From NCBI GenBank assembly GCA_003220435.1, contig QHSL01000074.1:1-64000 (forward strand): a DNA stretch of 64,000 nucleotides, in the 5' to 3' direction. The translations under genes were made by a program, and so were the position numbers. Below are positions 36,054-44,905 of this stretch, in pieces. The first letter of the stretch is position 1; every line of letters starts with the position of its first letter. Under the pieces are notes generated by a model that was not told the DNA's origin, ran no database searches, and saw only the letters and a program-made list of their open reading frames with translations. This DNA is from Candidatus Rokuibacteriota bacterium. GTDB lineage: Bacteria; Methylomirabilota; Methylomirabilia; Rokubacteriales; CSP1-6.

Positions 36054-37739
36054 GTGGAGACCGTAGCCCAGGCGGCTCCGCCCCGCTCCCACGCGAGGCG
36101 AACGGATGGAGCGGTGGCGATCGTCGGCGGAGGCCCCGTGGGCCTCACGCTCGCAAATCTTCTCGGCGAGCACGGCGTGCGCACGATCCTGTTCGAGAAG
36201 AACACGACCATCGTCCAGGACCCGCGGGCGATCGCCATCGACGATGAAACCCTCCGCACGCTGCAGGCGATTGGTCTCTACGAGAAGGCGGCGGCCGGCT
36301 TCGACCTCGACCTCCCCGTACGATTCGTCAACGGCCGCGGTGAAGTCCTCTTGGAGATCGCCGAATTACCGAGGCCTCTCGGACATGCGCCGATCAGCGC
36401 CTTCTATCAGCCGCATCTGGAGCAGGTGCTGAAGGACGGCTTGGCCCGCTTCCCCGGAGTTCGTGTGCTCTTTGGGCACGAGGTGACGGGGTTCCGACCG
36501 GTCGACGACGGAGTGGTCGTCTCGGGGACGGCGGCGAGGGGGGAGCCGTTCGAGATCTCGGCGGACTACCTGGTGGGCTGCGACGGCGGACGTAGCTTCG
36601 TGCGTCGACAGCTCGGCATCCCGTTCGGCGGCTCTACGTACACCGAGCGGTGGCTCGTCCTCGATACTGAAGGCGACACCCTGCCTCAACGAAACGTCAC
36701 GTTCTACTGCGACCCCGCGCGCCCGACGGTCTCCGTGTACCGTCGGGGCGGCCGCCGCCGGTGGGAATTCTTGCAGCTCGATTCCGAGAGCGACGAATGG
36801 CTGATGCGATCAGTGACCATCGCCGGGTTGCTGCAGAAGTACATCGATCCTTCCGGGATCACGATCCCGCGGAAGCTCGTGTACACCTTCCACGCGCGCG
36901 CGGCCGAGCGCTATCGCTCCGGGAGGGTGTTCCTCGCCGGCGACGCTGCTCATCTGATGCCGCCCTTTGCCGGGCAGGGGATGAACAGCGGGATCCGTGA
37001 CGCTCAGAACCTCGGCTGGAAGCTCGCGGCGGTGACCCGCCTCGGAGCCGATCCGGCGCTGCTCGACTCGTACGAGGAGGAACGACGGGACCACGTCAAT
37101 AAGATGACCGCCCTCGCCGTGTCGACCGGCCGGTTCATCATGCCGACGAGCCCCCTGCGAGCGGCGCTCCGCGATCTCACCTTTCGAGTCCTCATGAGAT
37201 CGTCGTGGTTTCGCGGGAACGTCCAGCAGGGACGGTTCAAGCCCAGTCCGATCATCCGACGCAGTCGACTCATCCGCCACGGAGGGCGACGGTCGCTCGC
37301 CGGCCGCATGATCATCCAACCCACACTGGAGAGCGCGGCGGGTCGGCGCTGTCTTCTTGACGAGGTTCTCGCGAACACCTTCGCCGTCCTCGGCTACGAT
37401 AGCGATCCGGTGAAGCACTTGTCGGAGGCGGATCTCCGCTACCTGCAGAGCCTCGGAACCCGGTTCGTCAACGTCGTGCCCCGAGGCCACGGGCCATTCG
37501 CCGACGCGCGCGGCGGAACGTCGACGGTCATCGATCCCCACGGCGAGATGGCGCGGTGGTTTGGTCGACACACTGGCTGCTTGCTCCTGCTGCGCCCTGA
37601 CCGCTATGTCGCGGCGGTCCTTCCGCACGGGAATACTCGCGACGCTCTTCAATGGCTCCGCCGGTGGGTCCCGGAGTCGGCGACCAATTCCCTGGACGCG
37701 CGGACGGCGTGCGTGGAAGCGCGCGGGACCGTCTCATGA
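36054..37739 (+). CDS. FAD-dependent aromatic hydroxylase (MhpA/PheA class A monooxygenase family)
   Basis: 561 residues, GTG start with AGGGGA six bases upstream. FAD motif VAIVGGGPVGLTLANLLGEHGV, the DG motif VGCDGGRSFVRRQLG and the second FAD motif GRVFLAGDAAHLMPPFAGQGMNSGIRDAQNLGWKLA are all intact. The last ~150 residues form the thioredoxin-like C-terminal domain typical of phenol/3-hydroxyphenylpropionate hydroxylases. It hydroxylates a phenolic ring with NAD(P)H and O2. Its stop overlaps the extradiol dioxygenase gene (ATGA), so the pair probably makes and then cleaves a catechol-type intermediate. Confidence 0.9.
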   Translation: METVAQAAPPRSHARRTDGAVAIVGGGPVGLTLANLLGEHGVRTILFEKNTTIVQDPRAIAIDDETLRTLQAIGLYEKAAAGFDLDLPVRFVNGRGEVLLEIAELPRPLGHAPISAFYQPHLEQVLKDGLARFPGVRVLFGHEVTGFRPVDDGVVVSGTAARGEPFEISADYLVGCDGGRSFVRRQLGIPFGGSTYTERWLVLDTEGDTLPQRNVTFYCDPARPTVSVYRRGGRRRWEFLQLDSESDEWLMRSVTIAGLLQKYIDPSGITIPRKLVYTFHARAAERYRSGRVFLAGDAAHLMPPFAGQGMNSGIRDAQNLGWKLAAVTRLGADPALLDSYEEERRDHVNKMTALAVSTGRFIMPTSPLRAALRDLTFRVLMRSSWFRGNVQQGRFKPSPIIRRSRLIRHGGRRSLAGRMIIQPTLESAAGRRCLLDEVLANTFAVLGYDSDPVKHLSEADLRYLQSLGTRFVNVVPRGHGPFADARGGTSTVIDPHGEMARWFGRHTGCLLLLRPDRYVAAVLPHGNTRDALQWLRRWVPESATNSLDARTACVEARGTVS

Positions 37740-38869
37740 AAGTCTCGCGCGCGCTGACGAAACCGTCGGATCCCGTCGTGAAGGTCTGGGATGTCGCCTA
37801 CATTCGCTTTCAGAAACCGGACCTCGGGTCGATGGAACGCTATCTCCGGGATTTCGGACTCCATCTCTCGGCCCGCACCGCCGACACGATCTATATGCGT
37901 GGGGCCGGGCCGACGCACCACATCTACATCGCCGAGCGGGGGCGCCGCTCCCAGTACCTCGGACTCGGCTTTGCCGCCGCGGATCGAACCGATCTCGAGC
38001 GGATCGCGACGGTTCCGGGGGCGTCGAAGATCCACGCGTCGCCCGAACCGGGGGGGGGACAGCGGGTCGTCCTCCAGGATCCCAGCGGCTTTCGCGTGGA
38101 TGTCGTGTGGGGCATGGAGGAGCTGCCCGAGTTGCCGATCCGGCCGCCGCTCCCCGTCAACGGCCCCAAGCACAAGGTGCGGGTGAACCGACCCCAGCAG
38201 ACGTTGATCGGGCCAGCCGGAGTCTACCGGCTCGGCCACGTGGTGCTCCAGTCGCTGGAGTTCTTCAAGACGGCGGCCTGGTACATGAACAACTTCGGGC
38301 TCGTTCCGTCCGACGTTCTCCTGCTCGAAAACCACGAGCCCGCCGTCGTCTTTCTCCGCTGCAATCGAGGAAGGGTGCTGACGGACCATCACACGCTCGT
38401 GGTGAGTTCGGGAATCCAGAACGCCCTCGACCACTGTGCCTTCGAAGTGCCGGACCTGGACGCGGTGGCGAACGGGGCTCAATGGCTGCAACATCAAGGT
38501 TGGCGGCAGTCGTGGGGGGTCGGCCGCCACGTCCTCGGCAGCCAGATTTTCGACTACCAGCACGACCCGTTTGGCACCACGATGGAGCACTTCGCCGACG
38601 GAGACGTGTTCGACGAAGACTACGCCACCGGCTTTCATCGCCTCGACAAGCAGGGGCTCTATCAATGGGGGCCGGATCTTCCCAAGAGCTTCGGGGCCCC
38701 GTCGATCACGCCGGCCAAGGCGGTCCGTTTGCTGACGGCCCTGGCCGGCCGCGGAGAGGCCTCGCTGGCCCGGCTCTCGAATCTCAAAAAGGCGATGGAG
38801 GCGCCGGCACGCCCCTGGCTCGGGCGGTCGCGCCGGGGAACGAGAGCACGGTGGCCCTCCACGTCCTGA
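37736..38869 (+). CDS. Type I extradiol (VOC-fold) ring-cleavage dioxygenase
   Basis: 377 residues from ATG 37736. Two VOC modules; the metal site is in the second: His168 (YRLGHVVL), His233 (LDHCAFEVPD) and Glu284 (TTMEHFADGD). Spacing (65 and 51) closely follows the BphC family, so metal binding should be intact. Opens catechols next to the hydroxyls with O2. A run of nine G at 38050-38058 inside the gene encodes PGGG and is a potential slippage site; the frame reads through intact as given. The FAH hydrolase overlaps its 3' end. Confidence 0.88.
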   Translation: MKVSRALTKPSDPVVKVWDVAYIRFQKPDLGSMERYLRDFGLHLSARTADTIYMRGAGPTHHIYIAERGRRSQYLGLGFAAADRTDLERIATVPGASKIHASPEPGGGQRVVLQDPSGFRVDVVWGMEELPELPIRPPLPVNGPKHKVRVNRPQQTLIGPAGVYRLGHVVLQSLEFFKTAAWYMNNFGLVPSDVLLLENHEPAVVFLRCNRGRVLTDHHTLVVSSGIQNALDHCAFEVPDLDAVANGAQWLQHQGWRQSWGVGRHVLGSQIFDYQHDPFGTTMEHFADGDVFDEDYATGFHRLDKQGLYQWGPDLPKSFGAPSITPAKAVRLLTALAGRGEASLARLSNLKKAMEAPARPWLGRSRRGTRARWPSTS

Positions 38870-39810
38870 GATTTCGGAGATCCGAATCGGAATCCTGGGG
38901 CCTGGTTCGCGACGGGCGGATTCAGGCGATCCCGGGCAGCTATGTCACCACGGCGGAGTTCCTGGCGCGTGGCGTCGCCCGGGCGCGCGACTTGGCCGGG
39001 CGTCCGGCCGAGGCGAGCTGCTCGCCGGCGGAGGTGGAGATCCTAAGCCCCGTCACGACCCCCTGCCGGGTCATCTGCCTCGGTGCCAACTATCGACAGC
39101 ACATGATCGACGTGGGGATGGATCCGGACGCCAAGACCTTCAACATGTTTTTCACCAAGTCGTCGGCGTCGGTGGCCCCGCCACACACCGAGGTGCGCCG
39201 CCCCGCCCACGTGCGCCTTCTCGACTACGAGATCGAGCTCGCCCTCGTCATCGGGCGGGACGTGACCGTGAAGACCGAGGTCACGCGCGAAAACCTCCAC
39301 GAGTACGTCGCCGGGATCACGATCGCCAACGACGTGTCCGCACGCGACATCCAGATCCCCCAGACGCAGTTCTTCAAGGGCAAGAGCTACCGCACCTTTT
39401 GCCCGCTCGGGCCCTACCTGTGCCTTCTCGATCGGGACGACGCTCCCTATCTCGACCGGCTCGAGCTCACGCTGCTGGTCAACGGTGAGGTCCGACAGCA
39501 CGACACGACGGCGAATCTTGTCTTCAAGCCCGCTGAGACACTGTCCGAGCTGAGCGACTTCTCGGACCTCTCGCCCGGCGATGTGCTGCTCACGGGCACG
39601 CCGGCGGGCTGCGCCTTGACGGTGCCCTCGCCGCTGCTGGCCCGGGTCGCCGGTCTTCTCCCCGAGGCGAAGAAGTGGGAGCTCTTCAAGAAGGCGCAAG
39701 GCCGGTCGCCGAGGTATCTGAAGGACAACGACGTGATCCGCAGCACGATCAAGAGCCCGGACCGGCACATCGACCTCGGCGAGCAGGTGAACCGCGTGGC
39801 GGCCCGCTGA
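38851..39810 (+). CDS. Fumarylacetoacetate hydrolase family protein
   Basis: 319 residues from GTG 38851 (19-bp overlap with the dioxygenase). Metal ligands are visible in LDYEIELALVIGRD (Glu-x-Glu) and the TIANDVSARD segment; LTGTPAGCALTVPS matches the LTGTPxG motif of the family. Such proteins hydrolyse or hydrate the ring-fission products of extradiol cleavage, or decarboxylate them. With the hydroxylase and dioxygenase it forms a compact meta-cleavage-like trio embedded in the sulfotransferase operon. Confidence 0.87.
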   Translation: MALHVLRFRRSESESWGLVRDGRIQAIPGSYVTTAEFLARGVARARDLAGRPAEASCSPAEVEILSPVTTPCRVICLGANYRQHMIDVGMDPDAKTFNMFFTKSSASVAPPHTEVRRPAHVRLLDYEIELALVIGRDVTVKTEVTRENLHEYVAGITIANDVSARDIQIPQTQFFKGKSYRTFCPLGPYLCLLDRDDAPYLDRLELTLLVNGEVRQHDTTANLVFKPAETLSELSDFSDLSPGDVLLTGTPAGCALTVPSPLLARVAGLLPEAKKWELFKKAQGRSPRYLKDNDVIRSTIKSPDRHIDLGEQVNRVAAR

Positions 39811-40286
39811 TGTGGTTCGTCCTGGACCGCGTCGATCTCGACTTCGTCGACACGGCGCCCCATCACGTGTGCCGGGAGGTTCTGCTCGATGTTCCCGCCG
39901 ATCGTGCGTTCGACGTCTTGACCGGCGATCGGTGGCTCGAGTGGTTCCCCGATCTGCAGGACATCACATGGTATCCGCCTCGAGGAGTGGGAGGAACTCG
40001 ATACCTCCGCCTGCACCGCTCGGAAGTGCATGAGACGTTCTTGGCCTGGGAGCCGGGAAGGCGCCTGGCGTTCTCCGTCGACCGGTCAACCGTTCCGTTC
40101 ATCAAGGCGATGCTCGTCGAGTTTCGCCTCACGCCCGCCTCGGCGGGAAACCGCACCCAGGTGGCCCTCTGCTGGCACTACAAGCTGCCCATCTGGTGGC
40201 GGCCGATGTACGCCAGCGTGCGCAGGCGGGTCGAGAAGATCCTCTCCGCCGCGCTCGCCGCGCTCAAAAACTTCGCCGAGCGGTGA
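39810..40286 (+). CDS. SRPBCC (polyketide cyclase/START-like) family protein
   Basis: 158 residues; the ATG at 39810 overlaps the previous TGA (TGATG). REVLLDVPADRAFDVLTGDRWLEWFPDLQDI is the opening beta-helix segment of SRPBCC proteins, and RTQVALCWHYKLPIWWRPM plus a final long helix complete the fold. These proteins bind hydrophobic ligands; some cyclise polyketides. Last gene of operon B. Precise function unknown. Confidence 0.78.
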   Translation: MWFVLDRVDLDFVDTAPHHVCREVLLDVPADRAFDVLTGDRWLEWFPDLQDITWYPPRGVGGTRYLRLHRSEVHETFLAWEPGRRLAFSVDRSTVPFIKAMLVEFRLTPASAGNRTQVALCWHYKLPIWWRPMYASVRRRVEKILSAALAALKNFAER

Positions 40287-40335
40287 GCTTCGACCACGCG
40301 TACCGGTTGTGCGGGTCGCCGAGGAGCGTCCGGAA

Positions 40336-41805
40336 TCAGCGCGCGCGAGCGACCCGATCATAGTCGGCCAGGTTGGCCCGGCGGGTCCGCCACCAGTACG
40401 ACACCGTGGTCCCTGACCAATTATTGGTGATCCGGCCATCGGCGCGCTTGTACCAGGTCGTGTCGGTCTTCGCCCAAACGGAACGATCGAGCACGCCGTG
40501 GAGGCGGTCGTTGTACGCGCGCATCACTTCGGCGCGCACGTCGATGGACGCGAGCTCACCCTTCGCCAGAGCTCGGATGCAGTCCATCACGTAGCGGACC
40601 TGGCATTCGATCATGAAGAGGATGGAATTGTGGCCGAGATTCGTGTTCGGGCCGTAGAGGATGAAGAGGTTGGGGAAGCCCGCGACGCTGATGCCGAGGT
40701 ACGCCTCCGCTCCGTTCTTCCACACGTCGTTCAGCTCTCGGCCGCCGAGCCCTTCGATCGTCATCGGCGCGAGGAACGACGTCGTCTCGAAGCCGGTCGC
40801 GACGATGATGACGTCCGCCCGACGCTGACGACCGTCGCGAGTCGCGATGGCGTTCTCGGTCACGCGGTCGATCGGGCTCGTCACGACCTCGACGTGCCTC
40901 AGCCCAAGCGTCTGGTAGTAGTCGTCGGAGATCAACAGGCGCTTGCCACCAATCGGGTAGTCGGGCGCGAGGGCCCGCCGGAGCTCCGGATCGGACACGT
41001 GGGCGCGCATGACCCTCGCGGCCTGTCGCGAGACCGCCCAGCTGAGGAGGGTGTTTTGATGGAAGATCGGGAAGAGCATCTCGTACCCGAGCCAGAGCCT
41101 CCAACGATACAGCCGCGCCAGCAGGGGAACGCGCGCGAAGCGGCGCTTCTGTCCCTCACTGTAGATCCGGTCGTTCTTGTCGATCATCCAGTTGGCACTG
41201 CGCTGGAAAACGTATAGCCGCTTCACCGCCGGCGCGATCCGCGGAATGAACTGGACGGCGCTGGCGGCGTTACCGATGACCGCGACCGTCTTGCCGCGGA
41301 GATCGCACTCGTGCTGCCAGCGCGCCGAGTGGAAGGACACGCCCCCGAAGCGCCTCAGCCCCGGAATATCGGGAGTGGACGGCCGACTGAGCTGCCCCAC
41401 GCCGCTCACCACGATCTCGGCGTCGATCGCCTCGCCCTCGGCGGTGCGGAGGCGCCACACGCCCGCGTGGGCGTCGAACCGTGCGGACGCGATCTCGACG
41501 GCGAAGCGGATGTGGGGGAGCAGGTCGTATTTGCGTGCGCAGTGCCCCAGATAGTCCAGGATCTCCCCCTGGGGCGCCCACTTCCGCGACCAGTCGGTCT
41601 TCTGTTCGAACGAGAAACAGTACACGAACGACGGCGAGTCACACGTCGCGCCGGGGTAGGTGTTGTCACGCCACGTGCCGCCGAGTCGGTTGGCCTTCTC
41701 GAAGATCGTGAAGGAGTCGATGCCGGCCTGCTTGAGCCGGATGCCCATGCACAGGCCACTGAAGCCGGCCCCGATGATGACGATGCGGAGCGGAAGTCCT
41801 TTCAA
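40336..41805 (-). CDS. Flavin-containing monooxygenase, Baeyer-Villiger type
   Basis: 489 residues. FAD motif IVIIGAGFSGLCMGIRLKQAG, NADPH motif VAVIGNAASAVQF, and a BVMO-type fingerprint FGGVSFHSARWQ near residue 162 (the usual final P/D is Q). ATGFETTSF is the second conserved signature. The only in-frame start near the FAD motif is TTG at 41805, so translation may depend on coupling to upstream genes. Last gene of operon C, 43 bp before the ACP fragment in transcription order. It may insert oxygen next to a ketone of the polyketide chain. Confidence 0.87.
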   Translation of the reverse strand: MKGLPLRIVIIGAGFSGLCMGIRLKQAGIDSFTIFEKANRLGGTWRDNTYPGATCDSPSFVYCFSFEQKTDWSRKWAPQGEILDYLGHCARKYDLLPHIRFAVEIASARFDAHAGVWRLRTAEGEAIDAEIVVSGVGQLSRPSTPDIPGLRRFGGVSFHSARWQHECDLRGKTVAVIGNAASAVQFIPRIAPAVKRLYVFQRSANWMIDKNDRIYSEGQKRRFARVPLLARLYRWRLWLGYEMLFPIFHQNTLLSWAVSRQAARVMRAHVSDPELRRALAPDYPIGGKRLLISDDYYQTLGLRHVEVVTSPIDRVTENAIATRDGRQRRADVIIVATGFETTSFLAPMTIEGLGGRELNDVWKNGAEAYLGISVAGFPNLFILYGPNTNLGHNSILFMIECQVRYVMDCIRALAKGELASIDVRAEVMRAYNDRLHGVLDRSVWAKTDTTWYKRADGRITNNWSGTTVSYWWRTRRANLADYDRVARAR

Positions 41806-41848
41806 CGGGACTCGGGACCGCCCTCGTCCACCCTCTGGAAGACCATGC

Positions 41849-41902
41849 TCACCGCGTGGAGGTCGTCCCTTTCTTCGCGATCGCGGCGTTCAGGTAGTCT
41901 AA
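41849..41902 (-). pseudogene. Remnant of an ACP gene (C-terminal 17 codons)
   Basis: Overlapping the TAG of KS-D, in another frame, the minus strand reads LDYLNAAIAKKGTTSTR and a stop. This matches the last helix of acyl carrier proteins; ACP3 in this window ends VDLLKAAIAKKAAGGT. No ACP body precedes it: the KS-D 3' end is joined directly to the ACP tail. The simplest reading is that a KS-ACP gene pair lost nearly all of the ACP by deletion, leaving this tail. Confidence 0.65.
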
Positions 41903-43143
41903 CCGACTTTCTCTAGAACGAGCGTCGCGTTGTGCCCGCCGAACCCGAACGAGTTGGAGATGGCCACTCGAAGGGCCTTCGCTTCGCGAGCGACATTCGG
42001 GACGCAGTCCAGGTCGCACACCGGGTCCGGCGTTTCGTAGTTGATCGTCGGCGTCAGGATGCCGTGCTGGAGACAGAGGGCCGTCACGGCGGCTTCGATC
42101 GCGCCGGCGCCGCCTACGCAGTGGCCGGTCATGGACTTCTGCGAGCTCACCGCGAGCCGGCGCGCGTGACCGCCGAACGCCAGCTTGATGGCGAGGGACT
42201 CGTCGGCGTCGTTCTGGGGCGTGGACGTGCCGTGAGCGCTGACGTACTCGACGCGGTCCGGGCTGAGGCCCGCGTCCTCGAGGGCGAGGAGCATCGTCCT
42301 CGCCATCTCCTCGCCGGAGGGCTTGGGCGCGACGATGTTGTAGGCCTCAGAGCACAGGCCGATGCCGGAGATCACCGCGTAGATCCTGGCGCCGCGCTTA
42401 CGCGCGTCGGACTCCTTCTCGAGCATCAGCGCGGCGCCGCCGTTGGCCAGGACGAACCCGTCACGATTGCGGTCGAATGGCCGCGAGGCCCGTTCCGGAA
42501 CCTCGTTCCGCTCGGAGAGGGCGGACAGCTGGTTGAACCCCTTGATGGTCTGGGGCGACAGCATCGCATCGGCCCCCACGGCGAGCACCGCGTCGCCCCG
42601 CCCCGAGACGATGTATTCGTAGGCAGCGCCGATCGCGTAGGCACCGGAGGCGCAGGCGGTGGCCACGTTGTAGGAGCGGCCCTTGAACCCGTACGTGATC
42701 GAGATCCACCCGCTCATGGCATTGGCCATTTGCTGGATGATCGAGAATCTCCCCGGGTTCTGGTGGAGGCTGACGATGTCGCCCTCCTCCGGATAGCCCG
42801 TCTGGCCGGACCCGGTGATCACGGCGCACCGGTTGGGGTCGCGCCCGTCGACCGTGAAGCCGCTGTCGGTCAGCGCCTCCCTGGCGCACAGGATCCCGAG
42901 GCGCGTCGTGCTCTGGGTCTGCTTGAAGATCCGCTTCGAGAACTCGGCCTCCTCCAGCTCGTAATACTTCTCCGGCAACTCTCCGCCGAAGCGGGTCACG
43001 CACCCGGCGGCGTCGAAGCGCGTGATACGCCGGATTCCTGTGCGCGCCTGCAGCATCTGACCCCAGCACTCGGCCACGCTACCGCCGAGGCACGTGATCA
43101 TACCGAGGCCGGTGATCGCGACCCTCTTCTCGACCTTGACCAT
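41899..43143 (-). CDS. Beta-ketoacyl-ACP synthase, FabF family (KS-D)
   Basis: 414 residues. Cys164 in VATACASGAYAIG, His in VSAHGTSTPQND and His in SQKSMTGHCVGGAG form a complete triad; the C-terminus is SNSFGFGGHNATLVLEKVG. Starts 2 bp after the ACP2 stop, so ACP2 and KS-D are tightly coupled. It resembles the operon's first gene KS-E more than the KS proteins of operon A. Likely elongates the ACP2-bound chain. Confidence 0.93.
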   Translation of the reverse strand: MVKVEKRVAITGLGMITCLGGSVAECWGQMLQARTGIRRITRFDAAGCVTRFGGELPEKYYELEEAEFSKRIFKQTQSTTRLGILCAREALTDSGFTVDGRDPNRCAVITGSGQTGYPEEGDIVSLHQNPGRFSIIQQMANAMSGWISITYGFKGRSYNVATACASGAYAIGAAYEYIVSGRGDAVLAVGADAMLSPQTIKGFNQLSALSERNEVPERASRPFDRNRDGFVLANGGAALMLEKESDARKRGARIYAVISGIGLCSEAYNIVAPKPSGEEMARTMLLALEDAGLSPDRVEYVSAHGTSTPQNDADESLAIKLAFGGHARRLAVSSQKSMTGHCVGGAGAIEAAVTALCLQHGILTPTINYETPDPVCDLDCVPNVAREAKALRVAISNSFGFGGHNATLVLEKVG

Positions 43144-43145
43144 CC

Positions 43146-43460
43146 CTAGGCGCCTTCGGAGGCCAGGAGGTTGTCGCCTCTCTCGACGATGTCGTAGACG
43201 ACGCCGGCGGTCTGGCCGACCGTGTAGACCGGATGCTTTTGGAGGTAGCGCCCGATCAGCGCGATCTCCACCTTGACGTCGTACTTCTTCTTGAAGTCCT
43301 CGACCAGCTCCAGGTAGATCATCGAATCGCCCTTCAGGTCATCGATGATCTTGGTGTCCCGGCCAATGCTCTCCAGGGGCACATCGAGCTCGTCGGAGAG
43401 GAACTCGCGAATGTGCTCGTAGATCTCCTTCTTCTCGTCCGCTGAGAGTACTCTTGGCAT
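43146..43460 (-). CDS. Acyl carrier protein (ACP2), twin of ACP1
   Basis: 104 residues, Ser46 in DLKGDSMIYLELVEDF. Nearly identical to ACP1 at 30565 including RYLQKHPVYTVGQTA and part of the leader; the main differences are in the first ten residues and the C-terminal tail. It lies directly upstream of KS-D and 30 bp downstream of the phosphopantetheinyl transferase that would activate it. Confidence 0.94.
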   Translation of the reverse strand: MPRVLSADEKKEIYEHIREFLSDELDVPLESIGRDTKIIDDLKGDSMIYLELVEDFKKKYDVKVEIALIGRYLQKHPVYTVGQTAGVVYDIVERGDNLLASEGA

Positions 43461-43490
43461 CTCCCGGATCCCTTCCTTGTCGTTGTCGGC

Positions 43491-44198
43491 TTACTGGGCG
43501 GCTGCCCAGGCCTCGTCCTCGGTCAGGCACAGCGCCACGACGTAACGATCGTGCACGACGTGCCGGGCGCGGAACTCGCGGCCGTCGGCCGTCCGCACCC
43601 GATGCCGGCCCTCGGCCGTCTCCTCGCACTCCACGGCACCCAGCGCGAACCCGAGCCCGCCACCGGTCGCCTTGGCGCACGCCTCCTTCAGCGCCCACAG
43701 CAGCGCCAGGCGCTCCTCGGGCGATCGGGGGCGGATCGGGCGGTCGTGGTCGCCGGCGAAGGCTCGGTCGAGACGGAGCAGGCGAGGGGAGATCTCCTCG
43801 ATGTCGACGCCGACTCTCGTGGCCGCCAGGCTCGAGGCGGCGGCGCACGCGAAGCGCCCCTTGTGCGACAACGAGCAGTCGCGCACGACCGCTCCGGAGA
43901 ACCCGGGCGCGAAGCAAAGCCACGGACGCCCGGCTGCGTCCTTGGTGATCTCGCACTGGGTGGGGTCGGTGACGCAGCGACGTCGCAGAAGCATTGTCTT
44001 GAGACAGACTCGCGCCCCGAGCCACTCGCGCCGGCGCGCTGGGTGTCGGAGCCGCGCGTAGTCCTCCAGCTCCGTCGGCGTCAGGAAGCGCGCCGCCGTC
44101 ACGTCCGGGTCCGCCAGCCGCGTGACGTCGAGCAAGGAGACCTCGACATCGTCCGCCGTCAGCGCCAGTGGCACGAGCTCTACGGCTTCGGCAAGCAC
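43491..44198 (-). CDS. 4'-phosphopantetheinyl transferase, Sfp type
   Basis: 235 residues, GTG start at 44198 within the end of the preceding crotonase gene. Mg-binding motif RVGVDIEEI near residue 130 and WALKEACAKATGGGLG near 170 define the Sfp/Gsp class; SLSHKGRFACAAAS is the preceding conserved SH segment. It converts apo-ACPs to holo form. Its place directly before ACP2 marks this as a self-sufficient secondary-metabolism locus. Confidence 0.93.
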   Translation of the reverse strand: MLAEAVELVPLALTADDVEVSLLDVTRLADPDVTAARFLTPTELEDYARLRHPARRREWLGARVCLKTMLLRRRCVTDPTQCEITKDAAGRPWLCFAPGFSGAVVRDCSLSHKGRFACAAASSLAATRVGVDIEEISPRLLRLDRAFAGDHDRPIRPRSPEERLALLWALKEACAKATGGGLGFALGAVECEETAEGRHRVRTADGREFRARHVVHDRYVVALCLTEDEAWAAAQ

Positions 44199-44905
44199 GA
44201 CATCAGCTCCACGAACGTTTCGGCCGCCTCTCGGATATTGTCCTCTTCCCCCCGGGTCTCGCTCCGGGCCGCCATCGCGATCAGGTGGCGGATGACCCTC
44301 TGGTCAGCCGTCGCGAACGCGCCCACGAACGAGGCGACGTGCTGCGCGAAGTCCTGCTGGGGCAGCACACGGCTGATCACGTTCAACCTCAGCGCCTCCT
44401 CGGCGGTGATCAGGTCGCCGAGCGCGACGAGCTCCAGCGCCTTGGCAGTCCCCACGAGCTTGGCCAGGCGATAGAACCCGCCCAGCCCCGGGACCAGGTT
44501 GATCCACACCTCCGGCAGACCCAGGCGCGCCTTGTCGGAGCACACCCTGAGGTGGCAGGCCATCGCCAGCTCGAGCCCGCCGCCCATGCACGCACCGCTG
44601 ATGGCCGCGATCGTCAGCTTCGGCGAGCGGGCGATGCGGCTGAAAACGGCGTTCGACAGGATCAACACCTTCCGGAGCTCGGACGGACCGGGATACGACT
44701 TGATCGCCTCGACGTCGAAGCCCTTGGAGAAGACCCGGCGCGAGCCGCCGATCAGGAGCATGTCGACGTCGTCGGCCTCGAGCCGGTTCGTCGCCTCGTA
44801 GAGATCCTCGACCATCGCCGGCGTCAGCCGGTTGTCGGGAGGATTGGCGAGCGTCACCTCGAGCACCCGGTTCTTCACCAGGGTCTCGATGCCGCGGCCG
44901 CTCAC
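44180..44905 (-). CDS. Enoyl-CoA hydratase/isomerase family protein 1
   Basis: 241 residues from GTG 44905 (GTGA overlap with fabI). Oxyanion-hole glycines in ACMGGGLELAMACHLR and catalytic-position glutamates Glu112 and Glu132 (LGLPEVWINLVPGLGG) are both present, so hydratase/dehydratase chemistry is possible. Paralogous to the crotonase at 45726 (shared NPPDN-TPAM, VFSKGFDV and LELVAL-DLI-AEEA). With a DpgA-like enzyme in the operon, DpgB/DpgD-like assistance in aromatising a polyketide is a reasonable role. Confidence 0.87.
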   Translation of the reverse strand: MSGRGIETLVKNRVLEVTLANPPDNRLTPAMVEDLYEATNRLEADDVDMLLIGGSRRVFSKGFDVEAIKSYPGPSELRKVLILSNAVFSRIARSPKLTIAAISGACMGGGLELAMACHLRVCSDKARLGLPEVWINLVPGLGGFYRLAKLVGTAKALELVALGDLITAEEALRLNVISRVLPQQDFAQHVASFVGAFATADQRVIRHLIAMAARSETRGEEDNIREAAETFVELMSCLPKP

